Shown here piece after piece: positions 1 to 8,024 of a stretch of 64,000 nucleotides of DNA. This stretch comes from Streptomyces canus (GTDB taxonomy: Bacteria > Actinomycetota > Actinomycetes > Streptomycetales > Streptomycetaceae). A program made the translations under genes and the position numbers. Numbering within the stretch: the first letter of the stretch is position 1; every line of letters starts with the position of its first letter. The notes beneath the pieces are model-generated. The model was not told the origin of the DNA. It was given only the letters and a program-made list of their open reading frames with translations, and did no database searches. The DNA is taken from assembly GCF_030816965.1 (NCBI RefSeq), contig NZ_JAUSYQ010000002.1:2451001-2515000 (forward strand), given 5' to 3'.

Positions 1-891
1 GGGAAGGAGTTGCTGGACGACGAACTCGCCGACCGTGCGGCGGCGTTGACGTACTACGGCGTCCTGTCCCTGTTCCCCGCCCTGCTGGTGATGGTCTCCC
101 TGCTGGGCGTGGTGGGACAGCGCGCCACGGACAAGATCCTGGACAACATCGGGGACCTCGCGCCGGGTCCGGCCCGGGACATTCTGCGGGACGCGGCGGT
201 CCAGCTCGGTGACAGCGGCGGCACAGGCAGTGTGCTCGCGATCGTCGGCCTGCTCGCAGCACTGTGGTCGGCGTCCGGGTATGTCGCCGCGTTCATCCGT
301 ACGTCCAACGCGGTGTACGACCTTCCCGAGGGGCGTCCGGTGTGGAAGCTGACGCCGCTGCGGCTGGCGTTGACCGTGACCTTGATGCTGATGCTGGCGG
401 CGAGCGCCCTGATCGTGGTGTTCACGGGCCCGCTGGCCGAACGGGCGGGCAGGGCGGTCGGGTTCGGCGACGCGGCGATCGCGCTCTGGGGCGTGACCAA
501 GTGGCCGGTGCTGCTGCTCCTGGTCGTCCTGATGATCGGGCTGCTGTACTGGGCGGCCCCCAACGTCCGCGGCCGCGGCTTCCACTGGATCTCCCCGGGC
601 AGTGTCCTCGCCACCCTGGTCTGGCTCGCCGCCTCCGCGGGCTTCGCTCTCTACGCCGCCAACTTCGGCTCCTACAACAAGACGTACGGCACCCTCGCCG
701 GCGCCATCGTCTTCCTGGTGTGGCTCTGGCTGACGAACCTGGCGATCCTGCTGGGCCTGGAGTTCGACGCGGAACTGGCCCGGGAGCGGGCGATCGTCTC
801 CGGCGAGGCCGAGCCGACTCAGGAGCCGTACGTGGAGCCCCGGGACACCCGGAAGTGGCCGCCGAGGCTGCGGGCGAACCGCGGGCGGTGA
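1..891 (+). CDS. YihY/virulence factor BrkB-family membrane protein (5' end missing)
   Basis: The reading frame is open from the first base, so the true start lies outside the window. The visible part begins with a conserved stretch for this family (LADRAAALTYYGVLSLFPALL) and has about six hydrophobic helices, ending in a charged proline-rich tail. This is the inner-membrane YihY/BrkB superfamily, once misnamed RNase BN; its biochemical role is not settled. An internal TTG exists at 10 but would cut into the conserved N-terminal domain, so it is not taken as the start. A strong hairpin follows the stop, and the next genes are on the other strand. Confidence 0.85.
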   Translation, partial: GKELLDDELADRAAALTYYGVLSLFPALLVMVSLLGVVGQRATDKILDNIGDLAPGPARDILRDAAVQLGDSGGTGSVLAIVGLLAALWSASGYVAAFIRTSNAVYDLPEGRPVWKLTPLRLALTVTLMLMLAASALIVVFTGPLAERAGRAVGFGDAAIALWGVTKWPVLLLLVVLMIGLLYWAAPNVRGRGFHWISPGSVLATLVWLAASAGFALYAANFGSYNKTYGTLAGAIVFLVWLWLTNLAILLGLEFDAELARERAIVSGEAEPTQEPYVEPRDTRKWPPRLRANRGR

Positions 892-897
892 CGGTAC

Positions 898-941
898 GCG
901 TACGGCTGGGCGCGGGCCATCGCCCGCGCCCAGCCGTACGC
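898..941. terminator. Bidirectional terminator hairpin
   Basis: A perfect 20-bp GC-rich stem (898-917 with 922-941) closes a 4-nt loop. It lies between the convergent ends of the YihY-family gene and the DUF3618 gene. There is no long T-run, as is common in Streptomyces. Confidence 0.8.
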
Positions 942-946
942 ATCGC

Positions 947-1450
947 TCACTTCTTGGGGTACCGCCACGCCACCACGACGACCGCGGCCACTGCCGCGCC
1001 GACGATCAGCGCCGGCCGCGGATGCCGTACCGCGGCCATGACCAGGGGCCGGGCCGGCCCGGGCACGCTGTGCTCCGCCCTGCGCTCCAGCGCGGCACTC
1101 GTCCGCGAAGCCTGGCCCTGGGTGACCTGGCCCGCCCGCAGCGTCCGGTCCTGGACCTGGTGACCGGTCTTCGCCGCCTTGACCTGGACCTTGTGTCCGG
1201 CTTGCGTGGCCCGGTCGTGCACGGTGTGACCGGCCTGTGCGGCGCTGCTGCGCAGCTGCACGGTCATCGCGCCCGCCTTGTCCCTGAGGTCTGCCGCACG
1301 TGCCATCGCGCGGCCCTTCACGTCCATCTTTCCTGCCAGCTCCTCCACCGTGTCGCCGAGTTCGCTGCGGGTCCGCTCGATCTGATGCCGCAGCTCATCG
1401 GGTCCCTTGGCCCCCGTCACGGGGGGCTCGCCGCTCGTCCTGTCCGTCAT
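947..1450 (-). CDS. DUF3618-family membrane protein
   Basis: The 167-residue protein starts at ATG 1450. Its N-terminal third (DELRHQIERTRSELGDTVEEL) matches the DUF3618 helix. A middle stretch of short amphipathic repeats follows (AGHTVHD, AGHKVQV, TGHQVQD), and one membrane segment lies near the C-terminus (ALIVGAAVAAVVVVAW). The start overlaps the stop of the upstream Holin-X-like gene by 4 nt (ATGA), so the two are probably translated together. DUF3618 and Holin-X genes commonly travel together in actinomycetes. The function is unknown; a cell-envelope role is inferred from topology only. Confidence 0.75.
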   Translation of the reverse strand: MTDRTSGEPPVTGAKGPDELRHQIERTRSELGDTVEELAGKMDVKGRAMARAADLRDKAGAMTVQLRSSAAQAGHTVHDRATQAGHKVQVKAAKTGHQVQDRTLRAGQVTQGQASRTSAALERRAEHSVPGPARPLVMAAVRHPRPALIVGAAVAAVVVVAWRYPKK

Positions 1451-1866
1451 CGGTGCGCCCTTTCCCTGATCTCCTCGACATCCGCCTTGACGCTGCCGAG
1501 TGCCTCCTCGGGCGTCGGGGGTGTGGCACGGCGCAGCTGGGCGCGGCCGGTGGCGGCGAGCACCCCTGCGATCACGAACAGGACGGCCGTCACGATCAGC
1601 GCCGAGGCCCACACCGACAGCACCAGTGCGAGGGCGGCGGTGGCCGTCCCGGCCAGGGCGAGCAGTCCTGCGTAGGCGAAGGCGCCGGCCGCGCCGAGCA
1701 GCCCGCCGCCCTTGCCGGCCCGCCGACCCTTCTCGGCCAGCTCCTCCTTCGCGAGGGCGACTTCCTGCCGTACCAGCCGCGAGACCTGTTCGGTGGCCTG
1801 TCCGACGAGTTCGCCCACCGAGTGATGTTCGTCGTGCACCGGCCTGGGGGCCGTGGTTCCGGTCAC
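1447..1866 (-). CDS. Holin-X-like (putative actinobacterial holin superfamily III) membrane protein
   Basis: This 139-residue protein starts at GTG 1866 behind a GGAGG ribosome-binding site. A charged N-terminal helix (SVGELVGQATEQVSRLVRQEVALAKEEL) is followed by two adjacent membrane helices at about residues 53-100, then a charged tail. This fits the Phage_holin_3_6 / Holin-X family, which is chromosomal and widespread in actinobacteria despite its name. Nothing nearby suggests a prophage. It overlaps the DUF3618 gene by 4 nt. Confidence 0.75.
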   Translation of the reverse strand: MTGTTAPRPVHDEHHSVGELVGQATEQVSRLVRQEVALAKEELAEKGRRAGKGGGLLGAAGAFAYAGLLALAGTATAALALVLSVWASALIVTAVLFVIAGVLAATGRAQLRRATPPTPEEALGSVKADVEEIRERAHR

Positions 1867-1918
1867 GGTGTTCCGCCTCCTCTCGGTCGGAACTCCCGGG
1901 TACCCGGCCCGTCCCCCG

Positions 1919-2611
1919 CTACCCCTGCGGACCGCCGTCCGGGCCACGCTGTCCGAGCCGGGCCAGCTGACTCTGGAACCAGTCGAGCCGGGCCTGCAAC
2001 AGGGCCGCCTCGGCGGCGAGTTCGGGCACCCCGAGGCCCTCGGGCATGCCGGGATCACCTTGCGTGAGCACCGTGGCCGGCCGTGCCACCACCCGCAGCC
2101 CCTCTCCGGCCAGCCGCGCGAACCCGGCGAGCGAGAGCGCCGTACGACCGCGCAGGCAGCCCGCGCACGAGGGCGCCAGGGCCCGCCAGCCGGGTCTGCC
2201 CCAGTCGGCGTCGGCGAGGGCCGCGGCGACCGTGCCGCAGCCGCAGGGTCCCACCGTGGCGGTCCGCACCCGCTGGCGGGCGTAGCGGAAGCCGCGCTCG
2301 AAGCGGAGGTAGCGGCCGAGGACCAGGACGTCGAGGAGGACGGCGCTACGGTGCTCGGCCGTGCACAGCAGTGCCTCGGCCGCCGCGCGGTCGTGCACGC
2401 AGTGGAAGCCGCAGTCGCAGCGACGGTTCGGCGCCCGGTGCCGCAGGCCGTAGACGCAGGACGCGTCGGCCAGGACTCCGTACGGCAGCGCGCCGCCGAG
2501 CGACACACCGGTGAACCCGGCCCGGGTGCCGTCCTGGGACAGCACCGGGTGGGCGATCTTGTATCCGGTCGGCGGCTCCGTCGGGCGTTCCTCCGGAAGC
2601 CGCAGTCTCAT
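1919..2611 (-). CDS. Conserved cysteine-rich protein of unknown function
   Basis: I do not recognise this 230-residue protein. It starts at ATG 2611, which overlaps the stop of the 42-codon gene upstream (ATGA, 2608-2611). Notable are paired cysteines and histidines around residues 85-110 (RRCDCGFHCVHD), a GPCGCGT motif near 140 and PSCAGCLRG near 168, suggesting structural metal sites. The C-terminal 50 residues look like an amphipathic helix. No signal peptide or membrane segment is seen, so it is probably cytoplasmic. Confidence 0.6.
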   Translation of the reverse strand: MRLRLPEERPTEPPTGYKIAHPVLSQDGTRAGFTGVSLGGALPYGVLADASCVYGLRHRAPNRRCDCGFHCVHDRAAAEALLCTAEHRSAVLLDVLVLGRYLRFERGFRYARQRVRTATVGPCGCGTVAAALADADWGRPGWRALAPSCAGCLRGRTALSLAGFARLAGEGLRVVARPATVLTQGDPGMPEGLGVPELAAEAALLQARLDWFQSQLARLGQRGPDGGPQG

Positions 2612-2736
2612 CGGGCCGCCGGAACCTCTTCGGGAGCCTTCAGCTCCTTGATCTCCTCGGGGAGCTCGAGCTCCTCGTCGTGGATCTCCGGCCGTTCTTC
2701 CGCGACTCCGGTGGCGAGTGCCTTGCCGAGCTTCAT
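2608..2736 (-). CDS. Small acidic protein, 42 residues, unknown function
   Basis: ATG 2736 is preceded by a clear GGAGG ribosome-binding site. The product is short and strongly charged, with an acidic middle and C-terminal half (EERPEIHDEELELPEEIKEL). Its stop overlaps the start of the cysteine-rich gene by 4 nt, which supports real translation and coupling. I do not recognise a family. Confidence 0.55.
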   Translation of the reverse strand: MKLGKALATGVAEERPEIHDEELELPEEIKELKAPEEVPAAR

Positions 2737-2888
2737 GACGCCTCCAGGACCAGGGGTCGTGCATCGTCCTGACCATGGTGACCCATGCGGGCCCGATTTG
2801 GACATAGGACCTTTTCGCAGCATCCCTTACCGGTACACCGTAGAAGAATTAAGTGGAGCTTCACGGTCGGTCTGCCGAGACTACGCGT

Positions 2889-3782
2889 ATGACGACAACC
2901 GCCCCACCCTTCGGCCGCGCCCTCTGCGCCATGATCACCCCCTTCACCGAGGAGGGCGCGCTCGATCTCGACGGCGCTCAGCGGCTGGCCTCGCGGCTGG
3001 TGGCTCAGGGCTGCGACGGTCTCGTGCTGTCCGGCACCACAGGCGAGTCGCCGACCACGACGGACGCGGAGAAGGCCGCCCTCGTCATGGCGGTACAGGA
3101 GGCGGTGGGCGAGCGAGCGTCGGTCGTGGCGGGGGTGGGCACCTTCGACACCCGGCACACCGTGGAGCTGACCCTGGCGGCCGAAAAGGCGGGCGCGGAC
3201 GGGGTGTTGGTGGTCAGCCCGTACTACAGCAGGCCACCGCAGGACGCGCTGGAGGCGCACTTCAGCGAGATCGCGGACGCCTCCGGGCTGCCCGTCATGC
3301 TCTACGACATCCCGGGCCGCACCGGCACCCGCATCGAGCCGGAGACGATGATCCGGCTCGCCGAGCACCCCCGGATCGTCGCGGTCAAGGACTGTTCCTA
3401 TGACCTTCTCGGCACCCAAAAGGTCCTGAACCGCACGGAGTTGGCGTACTACGCGGGCTGCGACGAGCACATCCTCGCCCTGTACGCGGTGGGCGCGGCG
3501 GGCTACGTCAGCACGGTGGCCAACGTGGTCCCGGCTCAACTCCGCGCGATCCTGGACATGTTCGAGGCGGGCGACACCCCCGTGTCCGCCCGCCTCCAAC
3601 AACGGGCCACGCCGCTGATCGAGGCGATGATGTCGGCGGGCCTGCCCGGCACGGTCACTGCCAAGGCCCTCCTCCACGCGCTCGGTCTGCCCGCGGGCCC
3701 GGTCCGCGCCCCGCTGCGGCCCGCCGGCCGGGAGACGGCCGACGGGCTGCTGGCGGAGTACGAACGACTCGTGGCCGCCTGA
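2889..3782 (+). CDS. dapA: 4-hydroxy-tetrahydrodipicolinate synthase
   Basis: Condenses pyruvate with aspartate semialdehyde, the first committed step to diaminopimelate and lysine. The 297-residue length fits the family. Visible motifs are the GTTGES substrate loop near residue 47, the catalytic tyrosine in LYDIPGRTG near 137, and the Schiff-base lysine in VAVKDCS near 166. ATG 2889 is chosen because an upstream in-frame ATG (2853) adds unrelated residues. Streptomyces often has more than one dapA. dapD lies 2 kb away on the other strand, in keeping with a lysine/peptidoglycan role. Confidence 0.93.
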   Translation: MTTTAPPFGRALCAMITPFTEEGALDLDGAQRLASRLVAQGCDGLVLSGTTGESPTTTDAEKAALVMAVQEAVGERASVVAGVGTFDTRHTVELTLAAEKAGADGVLVVSPYYSRPPQDALEAHFSEIADASGLPVMLYDIPGRTGTRIEPETMIRLAEHPRIVAVKDCSYDLLGTQKVLNRTELAYYAGCDEHILALYAVGAAGYVSTVANVVPAQLRAILDMFEAGDTPVSARLQQRATPLIEAMMSAGLPGTVTAKALLHALGLPAGPVRAPLRPAGRETADGLLAEYERLVAA

Positions 3783-5008
3783 TCAGGGCTGGGCGAAGAT
3801 CGGCTCCCAGCGTCCGGCGTCCCCGTCGTTCCCCTGCCGGAAGCCGCTGAGCGGGGTCTCCTTGTCGCTGCCGATGGTGACCAGCACGAGCCGCTGAGGG
3901 AATTCGCTCTTGTCGTTCCTGCCGATGTCCCAGGCGATGAGCTGTTTGTCGCCCACCCAGGCGGGCAGTTGCTGTCCGCGCACCTCGGTCTTCGTACCGG
4001 TCGCGGCATCGACGATCCAGGAGGAGGTCTTCCACTTCCTGCCCGCGAAGTCACCGGCGACGAGGCTGCCCGTCCGGCGACTTCCCCGCGTCCACGTACC
4101 ACTCCAGGTGCTTGTCGTTCGCCGGCGTGGGGACCTTGTCGCCCCTGAGGTCCCAGAACTCCTTGCCGATGTCCCCCATGGGGTTCCCGGACCAGACGTG
4201 CAGGCCGTCATCGGTGAGGGCGAAGTCCTGGCGGGAGTTGAGGACGGAACCGCCGAGCCCGCCGTCGTCGGAGGCGAGCCTCACCTCGTTCCAGGCGCCC
4301 TTCCCGGAGGCCACGTCGAGGACGTGGAAGCCGGAGCGGCTCGACGTCCACTCCGGGCTCCATTCGATGTCGCCCTCTGTCTTGACCCGCAGATCGGGGT
4401 TCTTGCCGTACGTCGTCGCGACCAGCTTGCGGCCGTCGCGGGAGAAGGCGAGCCCGCCGACCCCGCGCTCGACCAGGATCCACCGCTCGACCTTGCCGGT
4501 GGTCAGATCGAGCAGGCCGATCCGCGAGGTGGGCAGGTCCTGTTCGAGGACGGCGGCGGTCTTCGCGCCGGGCGCGACGGCGACCCAGGACCAGTCCGCG
4601 GTCTTGGCGTACTTGCCGGTCTTCGGGTTCAGCAGGTGGTAGGTGCGCTGGTGGACGGCGGTGTCCGCGGTCTTCTTGACCGTCTCCGGGACGAAGTACC
4701 CGGCCAGGGTCGTGCCCCCGACGGAGATCTCCTCGCGCGGTGGCGACTGGTCGGGGGGCCTTCGTCTTCTTCTCCACCACGAGGCCACCGCCACCCGAGG
4801 GCCGTACGTCGTGCTTGCCGGAGTCCAGCAGCGGCACCCCGACTCCGACGGCGACCACGGCCACCGTGACAACCGCGGCGGCCGCGATCCTGTGGGTACG
4901 GCGGCGGCGCCGGACGGCGAGCACCCGCTCGGCGAACCCCGCTGCCGCCGGGGGCTGTTCGGCGGCCTGCTCGCGCAGAGCGTCGCGCACGATGTCGTCG
5001 ACGTTCAC
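3783..5008 (-). pseudogene. Frameshifted membrane-anchored WD40/TolB-like protein, partner of the adjacent sigma factor
   Basis: The protein can be read only by joining three frames. The first (from GTG 5008) gives VDDIVRDALREQAAEQ and a membrane helix after an RRRRRTHR stretch. The second gives the repeat-rich extracytoplasmic part (NPKTGKYAKTADWSWVAVAPG, SGFHVLDVASGKG). The third gives the C-terminus (LVAGDFAGRKWKTSSWIVD). The first shift is in a run of six G at 4753-4758, where five would restore the frame; the second is one extra base near 4064-4065. Repaired, it would encode about 407 residues. It overlaps the sigma gene by 4 nt (GTGA) and looks like the usual sigma-linked sensor or anti-sigma. 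It is either decayed or carries two sequencing errors. Confidence 0.75.
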
Positions 5009-5571
5009 GGACGCACTCCCACGGGCGAGTAGTCACGGGACTCGAACCGCTCGGCCGGGGCGGGCCCGAGGGCGGCCAGTTCGGGTGCGAGCTGACGCAG
5101 TCGGGCCGGCGAACGGTGGGTGGTGGACCGCACGGTGCCGACGGAGCAGCCGAGCAGCCGGGCCACGTCGGCCTCCGGCATGTCCTCGAAGTAGCGCAGT
5201 ACCAGCACGGTGCGCTGGCGTGCGGTGAGCCGGGACAGGGCCTGGCGCATCACCAGGCGCAGTTCGGCCGCGGCGGCGGTGTCGGCGCCGGGCTCGCCGC
5301 TGCCCGGGGGTTCGGGCGGCTCCGCGACACTGACCTTCCGGCAGGTCCTCTACCGCCGGCGGCTGACCTGCTGGCGGTAGAGGACCTGCCGTACACAGGC
5401 CTCGGGTTCGTCGATCTTCTGCCACCGTCCGGCCGTCTTGACCAGGGCGTTCTGCAACAGGTCCTCACCGGCGTGCTGGTCTCCCCCGCACAGCGGCACA
5501 GCGGTCTTCAGCAGGGCGGACGACCTGCTGTCCACGAAGTCCCGGAAACTCTCCAGCCCTTCGGCATTCAT
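5005..5571 (-). pseudogene. SigE-family ECF sigma factor interrupted by an in-frame TAG
   Basis: ATG 5571 follows an AGAAGG site. Region 2 is readable (AGEDLLQNALVKTAGRWQKI, ACVRQVLYRQQVSRRR). A TAG stop lies at codon 74 (5352-5350), and the same frame continues with region 4 (LTARQRTVLVLRYFEDMP, VARLLGCSVGTVRSTTHRS) to the stop at 5005. There is no frameshift, only the stop. The TAG lies in one arm of a perfect 19-bp inverted repeat (5339-5357 / 5373-5391) whose other arm encodes conserved residues, so the interrupting segment looks templated. Without read-through, no promoter-35-recognition domain is made. Confidence 0.8.
5339..5391. repeat. Perfect 19-bp inverted repeat inside the sigma-factor gene
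   Basis: Arm 5339-5357 is the exact reverse complement of arm 5373-5391, with a 15-nt loop. The arm first in coding order (5391-5373) encodes the conserved RQVLYRQ stretch. The second arm replaces the expected coding sequence and contributes the TAG stop. Confidence 0.9.
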
Positions 5572-5663
5572 CGTCACCTTCTCTTCCCCGGCGACACCTG
5601 TGCGCCGCCCCTCCGACCCTTGTGACGCGTGCCGTGGCCCGCCGCAGCCACCGCCACGAAAAA

Positions 5664-5701
5664 AAGTCGCCGTAGCGGAATTCGGTCCGCTACGGCGACT
5701 T
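5664..5701 (-). terminator. Intrinsic terminator of a minus-strand transcript
   Basis: A stem of about 16 bp (5664-5679 with 5686-5701) with a 6-nt loop is followed, in minus-strand direction, by a run of T residues (plus-strand A-run 5659-5665). It lies directly downstream of the secreted-protein remnant and is one of the few classical hairpin-plus-T-tract terminators here. Confidence 0.85.
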
Positions 5702-5718
5702 CCGCACGGGGTCGCGGG

Positions 5719-5870
5719 TCAGTTCCAGCAGTACCCGTCGCCGATCAGCAGCAGGTGCTCCAGCACGTCCTCCATCGGATCGTCCACCTGGCCGACGTTG
5801 ACCAGGCCGACCCGGGGCCCGTTGTGCGAGGCGGTGTCGGTCTCGTCGGCGTGCGCGCTGCCGACGTCAC
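5719..5870 (-). pseudogene. 5'-truncated remnant of a small secreted protein gene
   Basis: The minus strand reads GSAHADETDTASHNGPRVGL, then a VNVGQVDDPMEDVLEHLLL stretch, ending at a stop at 5719. The first residues look like the end of a signal peptide with its AHA cleavage site, followed by a mature peptide of about 45 residues. The frame stays open upstream of 5862, but it has no ATG, GTG or TTG and no hydrophobic core; it soon enters the end of dapD. The likely reading is a small secreted Streptomyces protein whose 5' end was deleted, leaving its terminator. The family resemblance is from memory only. Confidence 0.55.
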
Positions 5871-5911
5871 GCCGAGTAACCCGTAAGTGATCTTCTTTTG
5901 CCGGGAGCGGC

Positions 5912-6901
5912 TCAGTTGTGGCTGTGCAGGATGTCGTTGAGGCCGCCCCAGACCGCGTTGTTCGGGCGGGCCTCGACCGTGCCGGTGACCGAGTTGCGGC
6001 GGAAGAGGATGTTCGAGGCGCCGCTCAGCTCACGGGCCTTGACGATCTGGCCGTCGGGCATGGTGACCCGGGTGCCCGCGGTGACGTAGAGACCGGCCTC
6101 GACGACGCACTCGTCGCCGAGCGCGATGCCGACGCCCGCCTCGGCGCCGATCAGGCAGCGCTCGCCGATGGTGATGCGGACGTTGCCGCCGCCGGAGAGC
6201 GTGCCCATGGTGGAGGCGCCGCCGCCGATGTCCGAGCCGTCGCCGACCACGACACCGGCGGAGATGCGGCCCTCGACCATCGACGTGCCGAGCGTGCCCG
6301 CGTTGAAGTTGACGAAGCCCTCGTGCATGACGGTGGTGCCCGCGGCGAGGTGCGCGCCGAGGCGGACCCGGTCGGCGTCGGCGATCCGGACGCCCTTGGG
6401 GGCCACGTAGTCCGTCATGCGCGGGAACTTGTCGACCGAGGTGACCGTGAGGTACATGCCCTCGGCGCGGGCGTTGAGCCGCACCTTCTCGATCTCGTCC
6501 ACGGCGACCGGGCCGAGCGAGGTCCAGGCGACGTTGGGGAGGAGGCCGAAGATGCCGTCCAGGCTCTGGCCGTGCGGCTGGACCAGACGGTGCGAGAGCA
6601 GGTGCAGGCGCAGGTAGGCGTCGTGCGTGTCGAGCGGCTTCTCGTCGAGGGAGGCGATGACCGTGCGGACCGCGATCACCTCGACGCCACGGCGGGCGTC
6701 CGGGCCGATCGCCTTGGCGGCACCCTCGCCGAGCAGCTCGACGGCCTTCTCGGCCGACAGCCGCTCGGTACCGGCGGGGCCGGGCTCGGCCGAGAGTTCG
6801 GGGGCGGGGAACCAGGTGTCGAGTACGGTGCCGTCGGCGGCGACGGTGGCGAGGCCTGCGGCGATGGCGCCGGTGGTGCGCGGAGCAGTCGTGTCGGTCA
6901 T
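5912..6901 (-). CDS. dapD: 2,3,4,5-tetrahydropyridine-2,6-dicarboxylate N-succinyltransferase
   Basis: Transfers succinyl from succinyl-CoA to tetrahydrodipicolinate in the succinylase branch of diaminopimelate synthesis. The 329-residue length fits the actinobacterial form. The C-terminal half shows left-handed beta-helix hexapeptides ([63 protein letters not shown]). The ATG is 6 nt downstream of a TAGGTT hexamer with no Shine-Dalgarno sequence, suggesting a leaderless mRNA. A repeat array lies upstream. Confidence 0.94.
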   Translation of the reverse strand: MTDTTAPRTTGAIAAGLATVAADGTVLDTWFPAPELSAEPGPAGTERLSAEKAVELLGEGAAKAIGPDARRGVEVIAVRTVIASLDEKPLDTHDAYLRLHLLSHRLVQPHGQSLDGIFGLLPNVAWTSLGPVAVDEIEKVRLNARAEGMYLTVTSVDKFPRMTDYVAPKGVRIADADRVRLGAHLAAGTTVMHEGFVNFNAGTLGTSMVEGRISAGVVVGDGSDIGGGASTMGTLSGGGNVRITIGERCLIGAEAGVGIALGDECVVEAGLYVTAGTRVTMPDGQIVKARELSGASNILFRRNSVTGTVEARPNNAVWGGLNDILHSHN

Positions 6902-6907
6902 GAGGGC

Positions 6908-6913
6908 AACCTA
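6908..6913 (-). promoter_or_regulatory. Candidate -10 element for dapD (leaderless)
   Basis: Minus-strand TAGGTT is 6 nt before the dapD ATG, a spacing that puts the transcription start at or next to the start codon. No ribosome-binding site lies between them. Confidence 0.5.
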
Positions 6914-6996
6914 ACCGGCGCAGGGCATGCGATGCGAACCCTGCGCGGGACGTCTCAGGAGTCGGGCGGCCCGGCCCCCCGTGACACCCAGGAGAA

Positions 6997-7505
6997 GATC
7001 ACCTGGGCCGGTACGGATCATCCGGGCCGGCGGGAGACACAGGCGGTCGGTGGGGACACCCCGGGCCGACGGGAACCACCGAGGTCGGTGAAACTCTCCT
7101 GGGCCGACGAGAATCACCCGCAGTCGTGGGGCACCTGGGCCGACGAGAATCACCCGCAGTCGTGGGGCACCTGGGCCGGCGGGGAACACCCGCGGCCGGT
7201 GAAACTCACCCGCAGTCAGGGGGACCACCCGCGGTCGGCGAAACTCACCCAGGCCGACCGCGACCACCCGAAGTCGCGCGGATCACCCGCGGTCAACCGG
7301 GATCACCAGAGCCGATGGAGATCACCCGGGCCGACCGGGATCACCCACAGTCGTGGGGGTCACCCACGGCCGGCGGAAACCACCCGCAGCCAGGGGGACC
7401 ACCCACGGTCGGCGAAACTCACCCAGGCCGACCGGGACTACCCGAAGTCGCGCGGATCGCCCGCGGTCAACCGGGATCACCAGGGCCGGCGGGGACCACC
7501 CGCCC
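6997..7505. repeat. Degenerate tandem array, about 27 units of 18-19 bp
   Basis: Units resemble GGGATCACCCGCRGYCGGC, alternating between a GGGCCGAC type and a CGCAGTCGTGG type. Two 36-bp double units near 7109-7180 are nearly identical, and a block of about 95 bp at 7213-7307 recurs 178 bp later at 7391-7485. The array fills the space between the dapD promoter and the TetR gene and runs into the TetR 3' end, so the last TetR residues (AGPGDPG) are repeat-encoded. No separate gene is supported; long open frames here follow from the 18-nt period. Confidence 0.85.
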
Positions 7506-8024
7506 CAGCACCTCCCGCGCGTACCCCTCGTCGTACGGTGTCCCGGTCAACAGCACCTGTAGGCAGATCCCGTCGGCCAGGGCGACCAGCGCCCGTGCCG
7601 TGACCGGGTCCGTGCGGCGGGCGAGGCGTTCGGCGAGGTCGTCGGCCCATTCGGCGGCGACGGGGCGCAGGGCGGGGCGGCGCAGGGCGGCGAGGTAGAG
7701 CTCGTACTCCAGCTCGACGCCGGTGCGGTCGCCGCCGAGCCAGTCGCCGAGGACGCGGGCGAGGTCGGCGGCCAGGTCACCGCCCGGGTCGTCCAGGGCG
7801 CCGTGCGCGGCGACCGCCTTGGCGAAGCCCTCGCTGGCCTGGCGCAACGCGGCCACCATCAGCTCGTCGAGGCTCTTGAAGTGGTACGTCGTCGAACCGA
7901 GCGGCACATCGGCCTCGGCGGCGGCGCTGCGGTGACTGAGCCCCGCGAGCCCCTTCTCCCCCACGACCCGGATGGCCGCGTCGATGATCCGCTGCCGGCG
8001 CTCGGGGTCGTGCCGCCGGGCCAT
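7467..8024 (-). CDS. TetR-family transcriptional regulator
   Basis: The 185-residue protein has an N-terminal helix-turn-helix (RIIDAAIRVVGEKGLAGLSH, then EADVPLGSTTYHFKSLDELM), typical of TetR repressors. It starts at ATG 8024, sharing one base with the stop of the SMR gene (TGATG), so the regulator is translated with the pump. It probably represses the operon at the inverted repeat beside the SMR start. The C-terminus runs into the tandem repeat array and ends GPGDPG, which may be a late change to the original end. The inducer is unknown. Confidence 0.85.
   Translation of the reverse strand: MARRHDPERRQRIIDAAIRVVGEKGLAGLSHRSAAAEADVPLGSTTYHFKSLDELMVAALRQASEGFAKAVAAHGALDDPGGDLAADLARVLGDWLGGDRTGVELEYELYLAALRRPALRPVAAEWADDLAERLARRTDPVTARALVALADGICLQVLLTGTPYDEGYAREVLGRVVPAGPGDPG

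Noticed and set aside
1447..1866. Prophage marker because of the holin name
   Set aside because: Holin-X-type proteins are ordinary chromosomal genes in actinomycetes, and no phage genes, integrase or att site are nearby.
1447..2508. Single 353-codon minus-strand gene
   Set aside because: Only its C-terminal 139 codons read as a real protein, with its own GTG and GGAGG at 1866; the rest is a shadow of the cysteine-rich gene in another frame.
6997..7505. CRISPR array
   Set aside because: Units are directly adjacent, 18-19 bp long and degenerate, without unique spacers; no cas genes are present.
5918..7603. Long plus-strand open frame of 561 codons across dapD and the repeat array
   Set aside because: It is antisense to dapD, and beyond that the open frame follows from the 18-nt repeat period; the translation is low-complexity with no domain.
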